Source: an uncultured Nitrososphaerota archaeon (GTDB taxonomy: Bacteria > Bacillota > Clostridia > Oscillospirales > Ruminococcaceae). From it: DNA of 17,212 nt. The notes beneath the pieces were generated by a model. It was not told where the DNA came from and searched no databases. It saw nothing but the letters and a program-made list of their open reading frames with translations. Positions 5,306-12,905 of this stretch are shown piece after piece; position 1 is the stretch's first letter, and each line of letters starts with the position of its first letter. The position numbers were made by a program, and so were the translations under genes. Location of the stretch: contig CAKXAF010000014.1 of the NCBI GenBank assembly GCA_934869045.1, forward strand, positions 1-17,212, given 5' to 3'.

Positions 5306-7834
5306 TCAGATCTCCGGCTGCACGATGGAAGTCACCGGATATCCAGCGTCCTCCACAGCCTTGCGGAGTTTTCTGTCCGGCACCGCTCTGGTCATACGAA
5401 CTCTGGCGGTCCCGGCATCCAGAGAGACCTCCGCTTCCACGTCAAGGGCCTCCAGCGCCTGGGCTACCCGGCCGGTACAATGGCTGCAGGTCATGCCGCT
5501 GACGTGCAGGACCACGGTGCGGACTTCCGCCGGAACCGGGCAGACCCCATCCGGACAGGGAGCTGGGCTATGGCCGGCCTTGAAAAACCGCAGACGCAGG
5601 GCATTCAGCACCACGCAGACGGAGCTCAAACTCATGGCCGCCGCACCGAACATGGGGTTCAGCTTCCAGTTCAGGGCCGTGTAGAACACGCCTGCCGCCA
5701 GGGGGATGCCAAGACTGTTGTAACACAGGGCCCAGAAAAGATTTTCCTTAATATTGCGGATAACGGCGCGGCTCAGGCGCACGGCAGTCGCCACGTCCCG
5801 AAGATCCCCCTTCATGAGGACGATGTCAGCGGATTCGATGGCGACGTCAGTCCCCGCTCCGATAGCCAACCCCACGTCCGCCCGCGCCAGAGCAGGAGCG
5901 TCGTTGACACCGTCGCCAACCATGGCAACCCGGCGGCCCTGTTCCTGCAGGCGGCGGATCTCCTGTTCCTTGCCGTCGGGAAGAACCTCGGCGACGACAG
6001 TCTCAATGCCGGCCTGCTTCCGGATAGCCTCGGCTGTCCGGGCGCTGTCACCGGTGAGCATGACTACGGAAAGTCCCAATTTTTTCATTTCCGCCACCGC
6101 TTGGGCGCTGGTGGGCTTTATGGTATCCGCCGCCGCGATCAGGCCGGTTACTGCCTTTTCATCGGCAAAATAAAGAACGGTCTTGCCCTCGCCGGCCAAC
6201 TGCTCCGCCCGGAAGACGGTATCCAGCAGGCGGACGCCCTGCTCCTCCATCAGCTGACGGTTGCCCGCAAACCAGCGGCGGCCTTCCAGCGTCACTTCGA
6301 TGCCCCGGCCGGGAATGGAGCGGAATGCCTCCGGCTCCGGCAGGGTCAGGCCCTTTTCCTCTGCGGCCCGGACTACCGCCTCGGCCAGCGGGTGCTCCGA
6401 ACGGCTCTCCATGGCCGCCGCAAGCCGCAGAAACTCCTCCGGGCTGCCGCTCAAAGGGATGAGATCGGTGACCTTGGGCGCGCCCTCGGTGACGGTGCCG
6501 GTCTTGTCCAGCACCACGGTGTCCACCAGGTGAGCGGTCTCCAGGGCCTCGCCGGATTTGATCAGGATGCCGTTTTCTGCGCCTTTCCCCGTCCCCACCA
6601 TGATGGCAGTGGGTGTTGCCAGGCCCAGTGCGCAGGGACAGGAAATCACCAGGACCGCAATGCCGATGGAGATGGCAAAGGCTGCGCCGTATCCAAGGAT
6701 CAGCCAGATCAGCGCCGATACCAAGGCGATAGCGATGACGATGGGGACAAAAACGCCGCTGACCCGGTCCGCCAGCTTGGCTATGGGAGCTTTTGAGGAA
6801 GCGGCCTCCTCCACCAGACGGATGATCTGAGCCAGGGCGGTATCGGCCCCTACCTTCCGGGCTTCCATTTTCAGAAAGCCTGCCTTGTTGATCGTGCCGC
6901 CGGTGAGCTTGTCGCCGGGCTGCTTTTCCACGGGGATGCTCTCGCCGGTCAAAGCAGATTCATCCACTGAGGAGCTTCCCTCCGTGACAACGCCGTCCAC
7001 CGGAACCCGGGCGCCGGGGCGGATCAAGACAATGTCCCCGGGAACGACCTCCTCCGCCGGAATCTCTGTCTCCGCACCGTCCCGCTCCACGAAGGCAGTC
7101 TCCGGAGCCAGGGCGATGAGCTTGGTGATGGCCTCGGAGGTTTTGCCTTTGGAACGGGCCTCCAAAAATTTCCCAAGGGTGATCAGGGCTAAAATCATCC
7201 CCGACGTCTCAAAATAAAGATCCATGGAGTATTGATGCACCAGCTCCATATCCCCGTGGCCCAGGCCCCAGCCAATGCAGTAAATGGCCCAGATCCCGTA
7301 AACAATGGCGGCGGCCGATCCGATGGCGATGAGAGAATCCATATTGGGTGCCCGGTGCCAAAGAGCTTTGAAGCCGCCGGTGAAATATTTGTGGTTGACC
7401 GCTACGATTGGCAGGCAGAGAAGCAGCTGGGTAAACGCAAAAATCATGGCGTTTTCGTGGCCGAGAAAAATTCCCGGCAGCGGCCAGCCCATCATATGGC
7501 CCATGGACAGGTAAAAAAGCGGGATGAGAAACGCAAAAGATACGATCAGCCGGCGCTTTACGCTGGATGATTGGGCATCTGCGGCTTCCTGTGCGGTCCC
7601 GCCGCCTTTTTTCTCCGCAGCAGCGCCCTCTGGAGAAGCTCCGTAGCCCGCGTTTTCCACAACCCGGACAATGGCGGCAGCATCGGTCTTGCTTTCATCA
7701 TATTCGACGGTCATGCTGTTGGTCAGCAGGCTGACAGCGACTTTCTCCACGCCGCCTATGCCTCCAACCGCCTTCTCCACATGAGCGGAGCAGGATGCGC
7801 AGGACATGCCCGTTACCTGGAATTTCTGTTTCAT
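5306..7834 (-). CDS. copA: Cu(I)-exporting P1B-type ATPase CopA with HMA domains at both ends
   Basis: 842 aa inner-membrane pump that uses ATP to move Cu(I) out of the cytoplasm. The start has AAGGAGG upstream. Domains: N-terminal HMA (1-68) with MSCASC (C12, C15); TM helices from about 93; actuator domain TGES (296-299); membrane CPC (399-401); phosphorylation site DKTGT (D443); nucleotide site HP (H481-P482); GDGVNDAP (640-647); YN in TM7 (705-706) and MSLSS in TM8 (734-738), which mark the Cu(I) subgroup P1B-1. After TM8 there is a CPDGVC pair (C760, C765) and then a second complete HMA domain (about 771-838) with MTCSHC (C783, C786). A C-terminal HMA is less usual than two N-terminal ones. 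First gene of the copper operon, followed by csoR. Confidence 0.96.
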   Translation of the reverse strand: MKQKFQVTGMSCASCSAHVEKAVGGIGGVEKVAVSLLTNSMTVEYDESKTDAAAIVRVVENAGYGASPEGAAAEKKGGGTAQEAADAQSSSVKRRLIVSFAFLIPLFYLSMGHMMGWPLPGIFLGHENAMIFAFTQLLLCLPIVAVNHKYFTGGFKALWHRAPNMDSLIAIGSAAAIVYGIWAIYCIGWGLGHGDMELVHQYSMDLYFETSGMILALITLGKFLEARSKGKTSEAITKLIALAPETAFVERDGAETEIPAEEVVPGDIVLIRPGARVPVDGVVTEGSSSVDESALTGESIPVEKQPGDKLTGGTINKAGFLKMEARKVGADTALAQIIRLVEEAASSKAPIAKLADRVSGVFVPIVIAIALVSALIWLILGYGAAFAISIGIAVLVISCPCALGLATPTAIMVGTGKGAENGILIKSGEALETAHLVDTVVLDKTGTVTEGAPKVTDLIPLSGSPEEFLRLAAAMESRSEHPLAEAVVRAAEEKGLTLPEPEAFRSIPGRGIEVTLEGRRWFAGNRQLMEEQGVRLLDTVFRAEQLAGEGKTVLYFADEKAVTGLIAAADTIKPTSAQAVAEMKKLGLSVVMLTGDSARTAEAIRKQAGIETVVAEVLPDGKEQEIRRLQEQGRRVAMVGDGVNDAPALARADVGLAIGAGTDVAIESADIVLMKGDLRDVATAVRLSRAVIRNIKENLFWALCYNSLGIPLAAGVFYTALNWKLNPMFGAAAMSLSSVCVVLNALRLRFFKAGHSPAPCPDGVCPVPAEVRTVVLHVSGMTCSHCTGRVAQALEALDVEAEVSLDAGTARVRMTRAVPDRKLRKAVEDAGYPVTSIVQPEI

Positions 7835-7844
7835 AAAGCCTCCT

Positions 7845-7870
7845 TATCCCACCCCCGGTGGGGGGTGATA
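7845..7870 (-). promoter_or_regulatory. CsoR operator in front of copA
   Basis: A GC-rich inverted repeat, core ACCCCC-ACC-GGGGGT on the minus strand, flanked by TATC and GATA. It strongly resembles known CsoR sites, which have C-tract/G-tract arms and an A/T flank, and its right half matches the M. tuberculosis site as I recall it. It sits just downstream of the -10 box over the transcription start, so bound CsoR would block RNA polymerase. Confidence 0.78.
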
Positions 7871-7877
7871 CGCTATC

Positions 7878-7906
7878 AGTATAATCTGGCTTTTTCATTT
7901 TGTCAA
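7878..7906 (-). promoter_or_regulatory. Sigma-A promoter of the copA-csoR operon
   Basis: On the minus strand a perfect TTGACA (-35) is followed after 17 bp by TATACT (-10). Predicted start of transcription is about 7871, at the edge of the CsoR operator. Confidence 0.8.
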
Positions 7907-7946
7907 GACCCATTTGCCCAAACACAATTAGTATGGCAGACGATTC

Positions 7947-7976
7947 GGCTTCCTATCCTGCAGCAGGGCAGAAGCC
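7947..7976 (+). other. Stem-loop upstream of the 55-aa small protein gene
   Basis: GGCTTC (7947-7952) pairs with GAAGCC (7971-7976), enclosing a second small stem CCTG-cag-CAGG. It is followed by TGGGAGCAATTTTT, a short T run 10 nt later. It lies in the upstream region of the small plus-strand gene, for which I found no convincing promoter. It could be a leader hairpin; the role is unknown. Confidence 0.3.
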
Positions 7977-7997
7977 TGGGAGCAATTTTTGGAGGGA

Positions 7998-8066
7998 ATG
8001 GCCCGGCTCAGCTGCGGCATACTAGATTCGGGCGCCGGAAAACGTCTGGAAAGGAATCCGCCATGA
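7998..8066 (+). CDS. Possible 22-codon leader peptide overlapping the next start (ATGA)
   Basis: An ATG directly preceded by GGAGGGA opens a 22-residue frame (MARLSCGILDSG... rich in Arg and Gly) whose TGA stop overlaps the ATG of the 55-aa gene as ATGA. The GGAGG core lies only 2 nt from the ATG, which is shorter than normal, so translation is uncertain. The overlap would suit translational coupling. Too short for any family call; this may be chance. Confidence 0.25.
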   Translation: MARLSCGILDSGAGKRLERNPP

Positions 8067-8230
8067 AAGATTACTATCTCGGAATTACCGACCTGCTGGA
8101 CCAGGATCTGACCAGCTACGAATATTTTTATTCCCTCCCGCCGGAACTGCAGTCAAAAGTCTTTGCCAAGGATATCGCATCCTTTGCCGAGATGCAGGCA
8201 TACGTGGAGGAGCTGAAGGGGCTGGAGTGA
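8063..8230 (+). CDS. Small hypothetical protein, 55 aa
   Basis: Start ATG with AAAGGA seven bases upstream. The protein is acidic and rich in aromatic residues (MKDYYLGITDLLDQDL..., then YEYFYSLPPELQ), and ends in a helix (SFAEMQAYVEELKGLE). There are no Cys, no TM segment and no signal peptide, so it should be a small soluble protein of helical character. I recognise no domain. It has a good ribosome site, sensible composition and its own terminator overlapping the stop codon, which together support a real gene. It is divergent from copA but shows no link to copper. Confidence 0.68.
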   Translation: MKDYYLGITDLLDQDLTSYEYFYSLPPELQSKVFAKDIASFAEMQAYVEELKGLE

Positions 8231-8244
8231 TCCGGCTCCTTTTT
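8218..8244 (+). terminator. Intrinsic terminator overlapping the stop of the 55-aa gene
   Basis: GGGGCTGGA pairs with TCCGGCTCC (9 bp, two G-U pairs) around a GTGA tetraloop, followed by TTTTT. The TGA stop codon lies inside the loop (GTGA). Confidence 0.65.
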
Positions 8245-8258
8245 CATTTTGAGCGCAA

Positions 8259-8287
8259 TTGACAATTCTATGAAAAAGCGGTAAGAT
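8259..8287 (+). promoter_or_regulatory. Sigma-A promoter of the amidohydrolase gene
   Basis: Perfect TTGACA (-35), 17-bp spacer, TAAGAT (-10). Predicted start about 8294, giving a leader of about 60 nt. The leader holds a small hairpin (GCTCC...GGAGC) before the start codon. A good promoter suggests the frameshifted gene was recently functional or still is. Confidence 0.7.
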
Positions 8288-8352
8288 AGAGAAACAGAAA
8301 AGCTCCGGCCCGCCAGGACTGGAGCCTGAATCAAAATCCCGGCGAGGTTTTT

Positions 8353-9146
8353 ATGCTGATTGATTTTCACGTACACTGCTTTCCGGACCGCATCGCAGAC
8401 AACGCAATCTGCCAGCTCAAAACCAACGTCCACTACGCGCCTGTCACGGACGGTACTTTCGGCGGTCTGTCAGCCCGTCTGAAAGAGTGGGGGCCGGGCG
8501 GGCGGTCTGCCTCAATGTGGCCACCAACGCACACCAACAGGCCAGCGTCAATGCTTTTGCAGCTTCCATCAGCAACGGCAGCTCCATCTTTGCCTTTGGC
8601 TCTGTCCATGGATCCACACCGGCCGCTGAGCAGGAACTTTACCGCATCGCGGACCTCGGCCTGAAAGGCATCAAGCTGCATCCGGACTACCAGGGAATCG
8701 ACCTGCTGGACCGGCGGATGTTCCCGATTTATGACACCGCCTCGGAACTGGGGCTGCTCTGCGTTTTCCACGCCGGATGGGATCCCGCTTCCCCGGACCG
8801 CACCCGCGTTGTGCCGGACGGTATCCTGCGACTTCGGAGGCTTTTTCCCCGGCTGCGGATGGTCCTCGCCCATCTGGGCGGTCTCGCAATGTGGGACGAA
8901 GTGGAGGAAAGGCTGGCCGGTACCGGGATCCTCATGGACACAGCCCTGATCCGTGGGATGCTTTCCCCGGAGCAGACCCTTCGCATCATTCGGAAAAACG
9001 GTTCGGAAAACATCCTTTTCGGCTCCGATGCCCCGTGGCAGTCCAGCCGTGCTACTGCGGATTTTCTGGACAGTCTGCCCCTTTCTTCCGCGGAAAAGGA
9101 TCGGATTTTTTACCGGAACGCAGAAGAATTGCTGGAAATCCGCTGA
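8353..9146 (+). pseudogene. TIM-barrel amidohydrolase (Amidohydro_2 type), split by a 1-nt frameshift
   Basis: The N-terminal 47 residues (MLIDFHVHCFPDRIADNAIC...) are read from the ATG at 8353; the rest continues in another frame from about 8490 to the stop at 9146. Adding one G to the GGGGG run at 8489-8493 restores a continuous 264-aa protein (…LKEWGAGRAVCLNVATN…). In the restored protein the metal and catalytic residues of the amidohydrolase superfamily are all present: HxH (H6, H8), KLHPD (K108), H140 (CVFHAGWD), H174 (LAHLGG) and D226 (FGSDAPW). It fits PF04909-type metal-dependent hydrolases or decarboxylases; the substrate is unknown. Because everything else is intact, the shift may be a sequencing/assembly error in a G run, a very recent mutation, or slippage. 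The ribosome site (GAGG) is weak. Confidence 0.82.
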
Positions 9147-9183
9147 AATACCCCATGTGTGCGAAGAATTCACAAAATTCCCC

Positions 9184-9212
9184 TTGCATGAGATTTGAAA
9201 AACGAGTATAAT
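9184..9212 (+). promoter_or_regulatory. Sigma-A promoter of secA
   Basis: TTGCAT (-35), 17-bp spacer, perfect TATAAT (-10). Predicted transcription start is about 9219, giving a secA leader of about 118 nt. Confidence 0.7.
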
Positions 9213-9294
9213 AGACTGTAATTAGGTGTTTTTGCTCGTCTGCCAAACGGCAAGAAGCACAAAAAATCAGAAACCGGGGCCACCGGCGCCGGCA

Positions 9295-9314
9295 GAGTTT
9301 TGGGTTCAAAACTC
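9295..9314 (+). other. Stem-loop just before the secA ribosome site
   Basis: GAGTTTTG pairs perfectly with CAAAACTC (8 bp, GGTT loop). The AAAGGA ribosome-site candidate starts 3 nt after it. A hairpin this close could affect translation of secA. Confidence 0.45.
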
Positions 9315-9336
9315 CGAAAGGAATGGTCAAACAGCA

Positions 9337-12096
9337 ATGGGATTCATTGAAAAAATATTCGGCTCATACTCCAAACGGGAGCTGAAACGCATCAAGCCCA
9401 TCCTCCAAAGCGTCCTCGACCTGGAGGACGAGTATAAGGCGATGCCGGACAAGAAGCTCCAGGAGCAGACGGAGTACCTTAAGGGGATGCTCTCCGACGG
9501 CGAGACGCTGGACACCATTCTTCCCCGCGCCTTTGCTACCTGCCGGGAGGCGACCCGCCGCGTCCTGGGCACGCCTCATTATCCGGTTCAGATCATCGGC
9601 GGCATTGTTCTCCACCAGGGGCGCATTGCCGAAATGAAAACCGGTGAGGGCAAGACCCAGACCTGTCTTCTGCCCGCCTACTTAAACGCTCTGACTGGGA
9701 AAGGCGTCCATATCGTCACTGTCAACGACTATCTGGCCAAGCGTGACTCGGAGTGGATGGGAAAGGTCTACCGGTACCTGGGCCTCAGCGTCGGTCTGAT
9801 CATCCACGACATGGATAACGACGCCCGTCGCGCCGCCTATGCCTGCGATATTACTTACGGCACCAACAACGAGATCGGCTTTGACTACCTCCGGGACAAC
9901 ATGGTCACCTACAAAGAACAACGGGTCCAGCGCCCCTTCAGCTATGCCATCGTCGACGAGGTGGACTCCATCCTCATCGACGAAGCCCGTACCCCGCTGA
10001 TCATCTCCGGCCAGGGAGACAAGTCCACCGATCTTTATAAGATTGTGGACCGCTTCGCCCGGACTCTTAAGATGAACAAAGTCGTGGAGCTGGACGACAA
10101 AGAGGACAACGACAGCCTGGAAGGCGATTATATCGTCGATGAGAAGGCAAAGACCGCCACCCTGACTCCCCTGGGCGTCAAAAAGGCGGAAATGGCTTTC
10201 GGCATCGACAATCTGATGGATCCCCAAAACCTGACCTTGCTTCATCACATCAACCAGGCCATCAAGGCCCACGGCGTCATGCATAACGAGGTCGACTACG
10301 TCGTCAAGGACGGGGAGGTCATCATTGTCGATGAATTTACCGGCCGTCTGATGATCGGCCGCCGCTACAACGAGGGCCTGCATCAAGCCATTGAGGCCAA
10401 GGAAGGCGTCGAGGTCGCCCGGGAATCCAAAACCCTGGCCACCATCACTTTCCAGAACCTGTTCCGCATTTACACCAAGCTCTCCGGTATGACCGGCACC
10501 GCCCTCACGGAGGAGGCGGAATTCCGGGAGATCTACAAGCTGGATGTGGTGGAGATCCCCACCAACAAGCCTGTCATCCGGCAGGACCGCGAGGACGTGG
10601 TCTTTAAAAACGAAAAAGGCAAATACAACGCGGTTATCGAACAGATCCTCGAGTGCCACAAAAAGGGCCAGCCTGTTCTGGTCGGCACCGTTACCATCGA
10701 CAAATCCGAGCTGCTGAGCAGCATGCTGAAACGCCGCGGCATCCAGCACGTGGTGCTCAACGCTAAATATCATGAAAAAGAGGCGGAGATCGTCGCCCAG
10801 GCCGGCAAGAAGGGCGCCGTCACCATCGCCACCAACATGGCTGGACGCGGCACCGACATTAAGCTGGGCGGCAACGACGAATTCCTGGCGAAAAATGATA
10901 TGCGCAAACTGGGCTTTACCGAAGAGTTGATCGCCGAGGCCGACGCCTACGGCGACACCGATGACGAGGAGATTCTCAACGCCCGCAAAACCTTCCACGA
11001 TTTGGTGGAAAAATACAAGCCCATTATCGCGGCGGAAGCCGACGAGGTCCGTAAGGCTGGCGGTCTCTTTATCCTGGGCACGGAACGCCATGAGTCCCGG
11101 CGGATTGACAACCAGCTGCGCGGTCGTTCCGGCCGCCAGGGCGACCCCGGCGAGAGCCGCTTTTTCCTCTCCCTGGAGGACGACATCATGCGTCTCTTCG
11201 GCGGCGAGCGGATCCAGGCGATGATGGAAGCGCTGAAAATCGATGACGATCAGCCCATCGAGACCAAGATGCTGACCAACTCCATCGAGTCGGCCCAGAA
11301 GAAGGTCGAAGGGCGGAACTTCTCCATCCGGCGCAACGTTCTCCAATTTGACGACGTCATGAACCGCCAGCGTGAGCTGATCTACAGCCAGCGCGCCAAA
11401 GTCCTGGACGGCGAGAACCTCCGGGGCTATATCATGGATATGCTGCGGGACAACATCACCGAAACCGCTAATGTCTACCTTTCCGACGAAACCATCCATG
11501 ACAACTGGAATGTTGCCGGACTGCGGGATCATTATCTGGGCTTCTTCACCGAGCCGGACGACCTTCAGTTCACCGCCGACGAGCTGGGCGGCATGGAGAA
11601 AAAGGATATCGTCGAGATCCTCTGCAAAAAGGCTGCGGCCAAATACGAGGAAAAGGAAGCAGAAATTGGACCCGACCGGATGCGCGAGGTAGAACGCGTG
11701 GTGCTCCTGCGCAACGTTGACTCCAAGTGGATGGACCACATCGACGCTATGGATGAGCTCCGCAAGGGCATCTACCTCCGTTCCTATGCCCAGCGCGACC
11801 CGGTGGTCGAGTACCGCCTGGAGGGCTTCGATATGTTCGACGAGATGGTCGCTTCCATTCGTGAGGACACCATCAAAATGCTCCTGACCGTGCGGCTCCG
11901 CAACCCCGAGGAAGAGCCGAAACGGGAGCAGGTGGCCCAGCCCACCGCCGCCTCTCACGGCGACGAGGAGCCTGCGAAAAAGAAACCCGTGCGGAATGCC
12001 GCCAAAAAGGTGGGCCGCAACGATCCCTGTCCCTGCGGCAGCGGAAAAAAATACAAAAAGTGCTGCGGAGCCGGACAGTTCCCAGATGAAAAATAA
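9337..12096 (+). CDS. secA: Preprotein translocase ATPase SecA
   Basis: 919 aa, a normal SecA length. It drives secretory proteins through SecYEG with ATP, at the cytoplasmic membrane face. Seen: Walker A MKTGEGKT (GEGKT at 103-107), the preprotein-handling start of NBD1, DEVD Walker B (207-210) followed by SILIDEARTPLIISG, the YRLSGMTGTA-like motif (KLSGMTGTALTEEAEF), NMAGRGTDIKLGG, and the arginine-finger region GLFILGTERHESRRID. The C-terminal zinc tail ends NDPCPCGSGKKYKKCCG (C898, C900, C909, C910), preceded by a Lys-rich linker. I chose the ATG at 9337 because MGFIEKIFGSYSKRELKRI is the usual SecA start. The AAAGGA site is 14 nt upstream, rather far; the frame is open further 5' to 9226 but those residues are unlike SecA. 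Single gene with its own promoter and terminators. Confidence 0.97.
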   Translation: MGFIEKIFGSYSKRELKRIKPILQSVLDLEDEYKAMPDKKLQEQTEYLKGMLSDGETLDTILPRAFATCREATRRVLGTPHYPVQIIGGIVLHQGRIAEMKTGEGKTQTCLLPAYLNALTGKGVHIVTVNDYLAKRDSEWMGKVYRYLGLSVGLIIHDMDNDARRAAYACDITYGTNNEIGFDYLRDNMVTYKEQRVQRPFSYAIVDEVDSILIDEARTPLIISGQGDKSTDLYKIVDRFARTLKMNKVVELDDKEDNDSLEGDYIVDEKAKTATLTPLGVKKAEMAFGIDNLMDPQNLTLLHHINQAIKAHGVMHNEVDYVVKDGEVIIVDEFTGRLMIGRRYNEGLHQAIEAKEGVEVARESKTLATITFQNLFRIYTKLSGMTGTALTEEAEFREIYKLDVVEIPTNKPVIRQDREDVVFKNEKGKYNAVIEQILECHKKGQPVLVGTVTIDKSELLSSMLKRRGIQHVVLNAKYHEKEAEIVAQAGKKGAVTIATNMAGRGTDIKLGGNDEFLAKNDMRKLGFTEELIAEADAYGDTDDEEILNARKTFHDLVEKYKPIIAAEADEVRKAGGLFILGTERHESRRIDNQLRGRSGRQGDPGESRFFLSLEDDIMRLFGGERIQAMMEALKIDDDQPIETKMLTNSIESAQKKVEGRNFSIRRNVLQFDDVMNRQRELIYSQRAKVLDGENLRGYIMDMLRDNITETANVYLSDETIHDNWNVAGLRDHYLGFFTEPDDLQFTADELGGMEKKDIVEILCKKAAAKYEEKEAEIGPDRMREVERVVLLRNVDSKWMDHIDAMDELRKGIYLRSYAQRDPVVEYRLEGFDMFDEMVASIREDTIKMLLTVRLRNPEEEPKREQVAQPTAASHGDEEPAKKKPVRNAAKKVGRNDPCPCGSGKKYKKCCGAGQFPDEK

Positions 12097-12116
12097 GCGG
12101 CGGGGATCCGCCAAAA

Positions 12117-12149
12117 GGCGCGTCATGGGCTTTCTGCCTGTGACGCGCC
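12117..12149 (+). terminator. Stem-loop downstream of secA
   Basis: GGCGCGTCA pairs with TGACGCGCC (9 bp perfect) around a 15-nt loop, 20 bp after the secA stop. The run after it (GCATTTCAT) is poor in T, so it may work together with the stronger palindrome that follows. Confidence 0.5.
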
Positions 12150-12159
12150 GCATTTCATA

Positions 12160-12195
12160 AAAACGCCCGTCCTGAATATTCAGGACGGGCGTTTT
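12160..12195. terminator. Bidirectional terminator between convergent secA and hsp20
   Basis: A perfect 36-nt palindrome with half AAAACGCCCGTCCTGAAT. Each strand gives a GC-rich stem-loop flanked by A-run and followed by TTTT, so it can stop transcription from both sides. It ends 3 bp before the hsp20 stop codon on the other strand. Confidence 0.9.
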
Positions 12196-12198
12196 GAC

Positions 12199-12612
12199 TT
12201 ATTCAATTGCAATCTGTTGGGAGACCGGCTGTGCCGGCTTCGCTTTCGGCAGGTTCAGATAGAGGATGCCGTTTTCATAACGGGCCCTGATCGCGGCGGT
12301 GTCGATGTTAGACACGTCAAAGGAACGGGTATACCGCCCATACCGGCGCTCACGACGAACATAATTCTCTTTTTTGTCCTCTGTTTCAGCATGATGCTGT
12401 GCGCTGATGGTCAGAAGGCCGTCCTTCAGTTCCAGATGAATGTCCTCTTTCTGGAACCCGGGCATCTCCGCCCGCAGCTCAAAGGCATCGCCCTGATCCA
12501 CGATATCGGTTCGGACATCTACTGCCCCTTTTCCGAAGTCCCCGAAAAAAGCGTCGTTAAAAGCATTGAACAGGTCTTTCTGCCTGCTTTCAAAAGGAGT
12601 TAAATCAAACAT
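12199..12612 (-). CDS. Hsp20/alpha-crystallin family small heat-shock protein
   Basis: 137 aa, an ATP-independent holdase that binds unfolding proteins in the cytoplasm as large oligomers. Start ATG has GTGAGG upstream. Seen: N-terminal Phe-rich arm (LFNAFNDAFFGDFG), then an alpha-crystallin domain (about residues 30-125) with FELRAEMPGFQKEDIHLELKDG and YENGILYLNLPKA, which carries the ALPG-like (A-E-M-P-G) turn and the GxLxxxxP signature. The tail QQIAIE holds the I-x-I motif (IAI) used in oligomer assembly. It has a promoter in the intergenic region and ends at the bidirectional terminator. No CIRCE element is visible, so HrcA control is not supported. Confidence 0.93.
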   Translation of the reverse strand: MFDLTPFESRQKDLFNAFNDAFFGDFGKGAVDVRTDIVDQGDAFELRAEMPGFQKEDIHLELKDGLLTISAQHHAETEDKKENYVRRERRYGRYTRSFDVSNIDTAAIRARYENGILYLNLPKAKPAQPVSQQIAIE

Positions 12613-12708
12613 ACGAAAACCTCACTTTACATTTTTTTAGGTGGAACACGGAATTCCGTTTGGATTAGCTGTTCTCTTTGGCGATTCCCTTCTTTCTTTT
12701 ACAACTAT

Positions 12709-12736
12709 AGTATATTCCGAAACGATTACAAATCAA
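12709..12736 (-). promoter_or_regulatory. Likely promoter of the hsp20 gene
   Basis: On the minus strand TTGATT (-35) and TATACT (-10) with a 16-bp spacer, in an AT-rich intergenic region. The leader is about 90 nt. It contains a 12-bp palindrome ACGGAATTCCGT at 12648-12659 of unknown role. The whole 293-bp gap (12613-12905) otherwise holds only the patatin terminator. Confidence 0.5.
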
Positions 12737-12807
12737 CAGATTCTTTTATAAAAATTTATAGAATAAAACCACAGAATGTGTAATTTCATTCAATTATAAA
12801 ACAAAAT

Positions 12808-12835
12808 AAAAAAACCGCCATCCATAGGATAGCGG
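12808..12835 (-). terminator. Intrinsic terminator of the patatin gene
   Basis: On the minus strand CCGCTATCC pairs with GGATGGCGG (9 bp with one G-U, TAT loop) followed directly by seven T. It lies about 70 bp after the stop of the patatin gene and before the hsp20 promoter. Confidence 0.85.
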
Positions 12836-12905
12836 CCACAACGTATTTAACAAAATAGATAAAATATTAAACTTGACTTTTTCAAAAATCATGCCGGAAT
12901 CCTGC

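Noticed and set aside
5480..6796. 438-codon plus-strand frame opposite copA
   Set aside because: CopA is unambiguous on the minus strand; the antisense frame has no ribosome site or recognisable motif.
9226..9336. In-frame 37-codon 5' extension of secA (GTG at 9226)
   Set aside because: SecA proteins normally begin MGFIEKIFG-like; the extension is Pro/Gln-rich and begins too close to the predicted transcript start to have a ribosome site.
9682..12153. 823-codon open frame on the minus strand opposite secA
   Set aside because: The plus strand clearly encodes SecA with all motifs. The antisense frame is rich in Val/Gly/Leu/His with no domain, which fits a mirror of GC-rich codon use.
12613..12905. 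CIRCE-like heat-shock operator in front of hsp20
   Set aside because: No TTAGCACTC-N9-GAGTGCTAA pattern is present; the only palindrome (ACGGAATTCCGT) does not match it.
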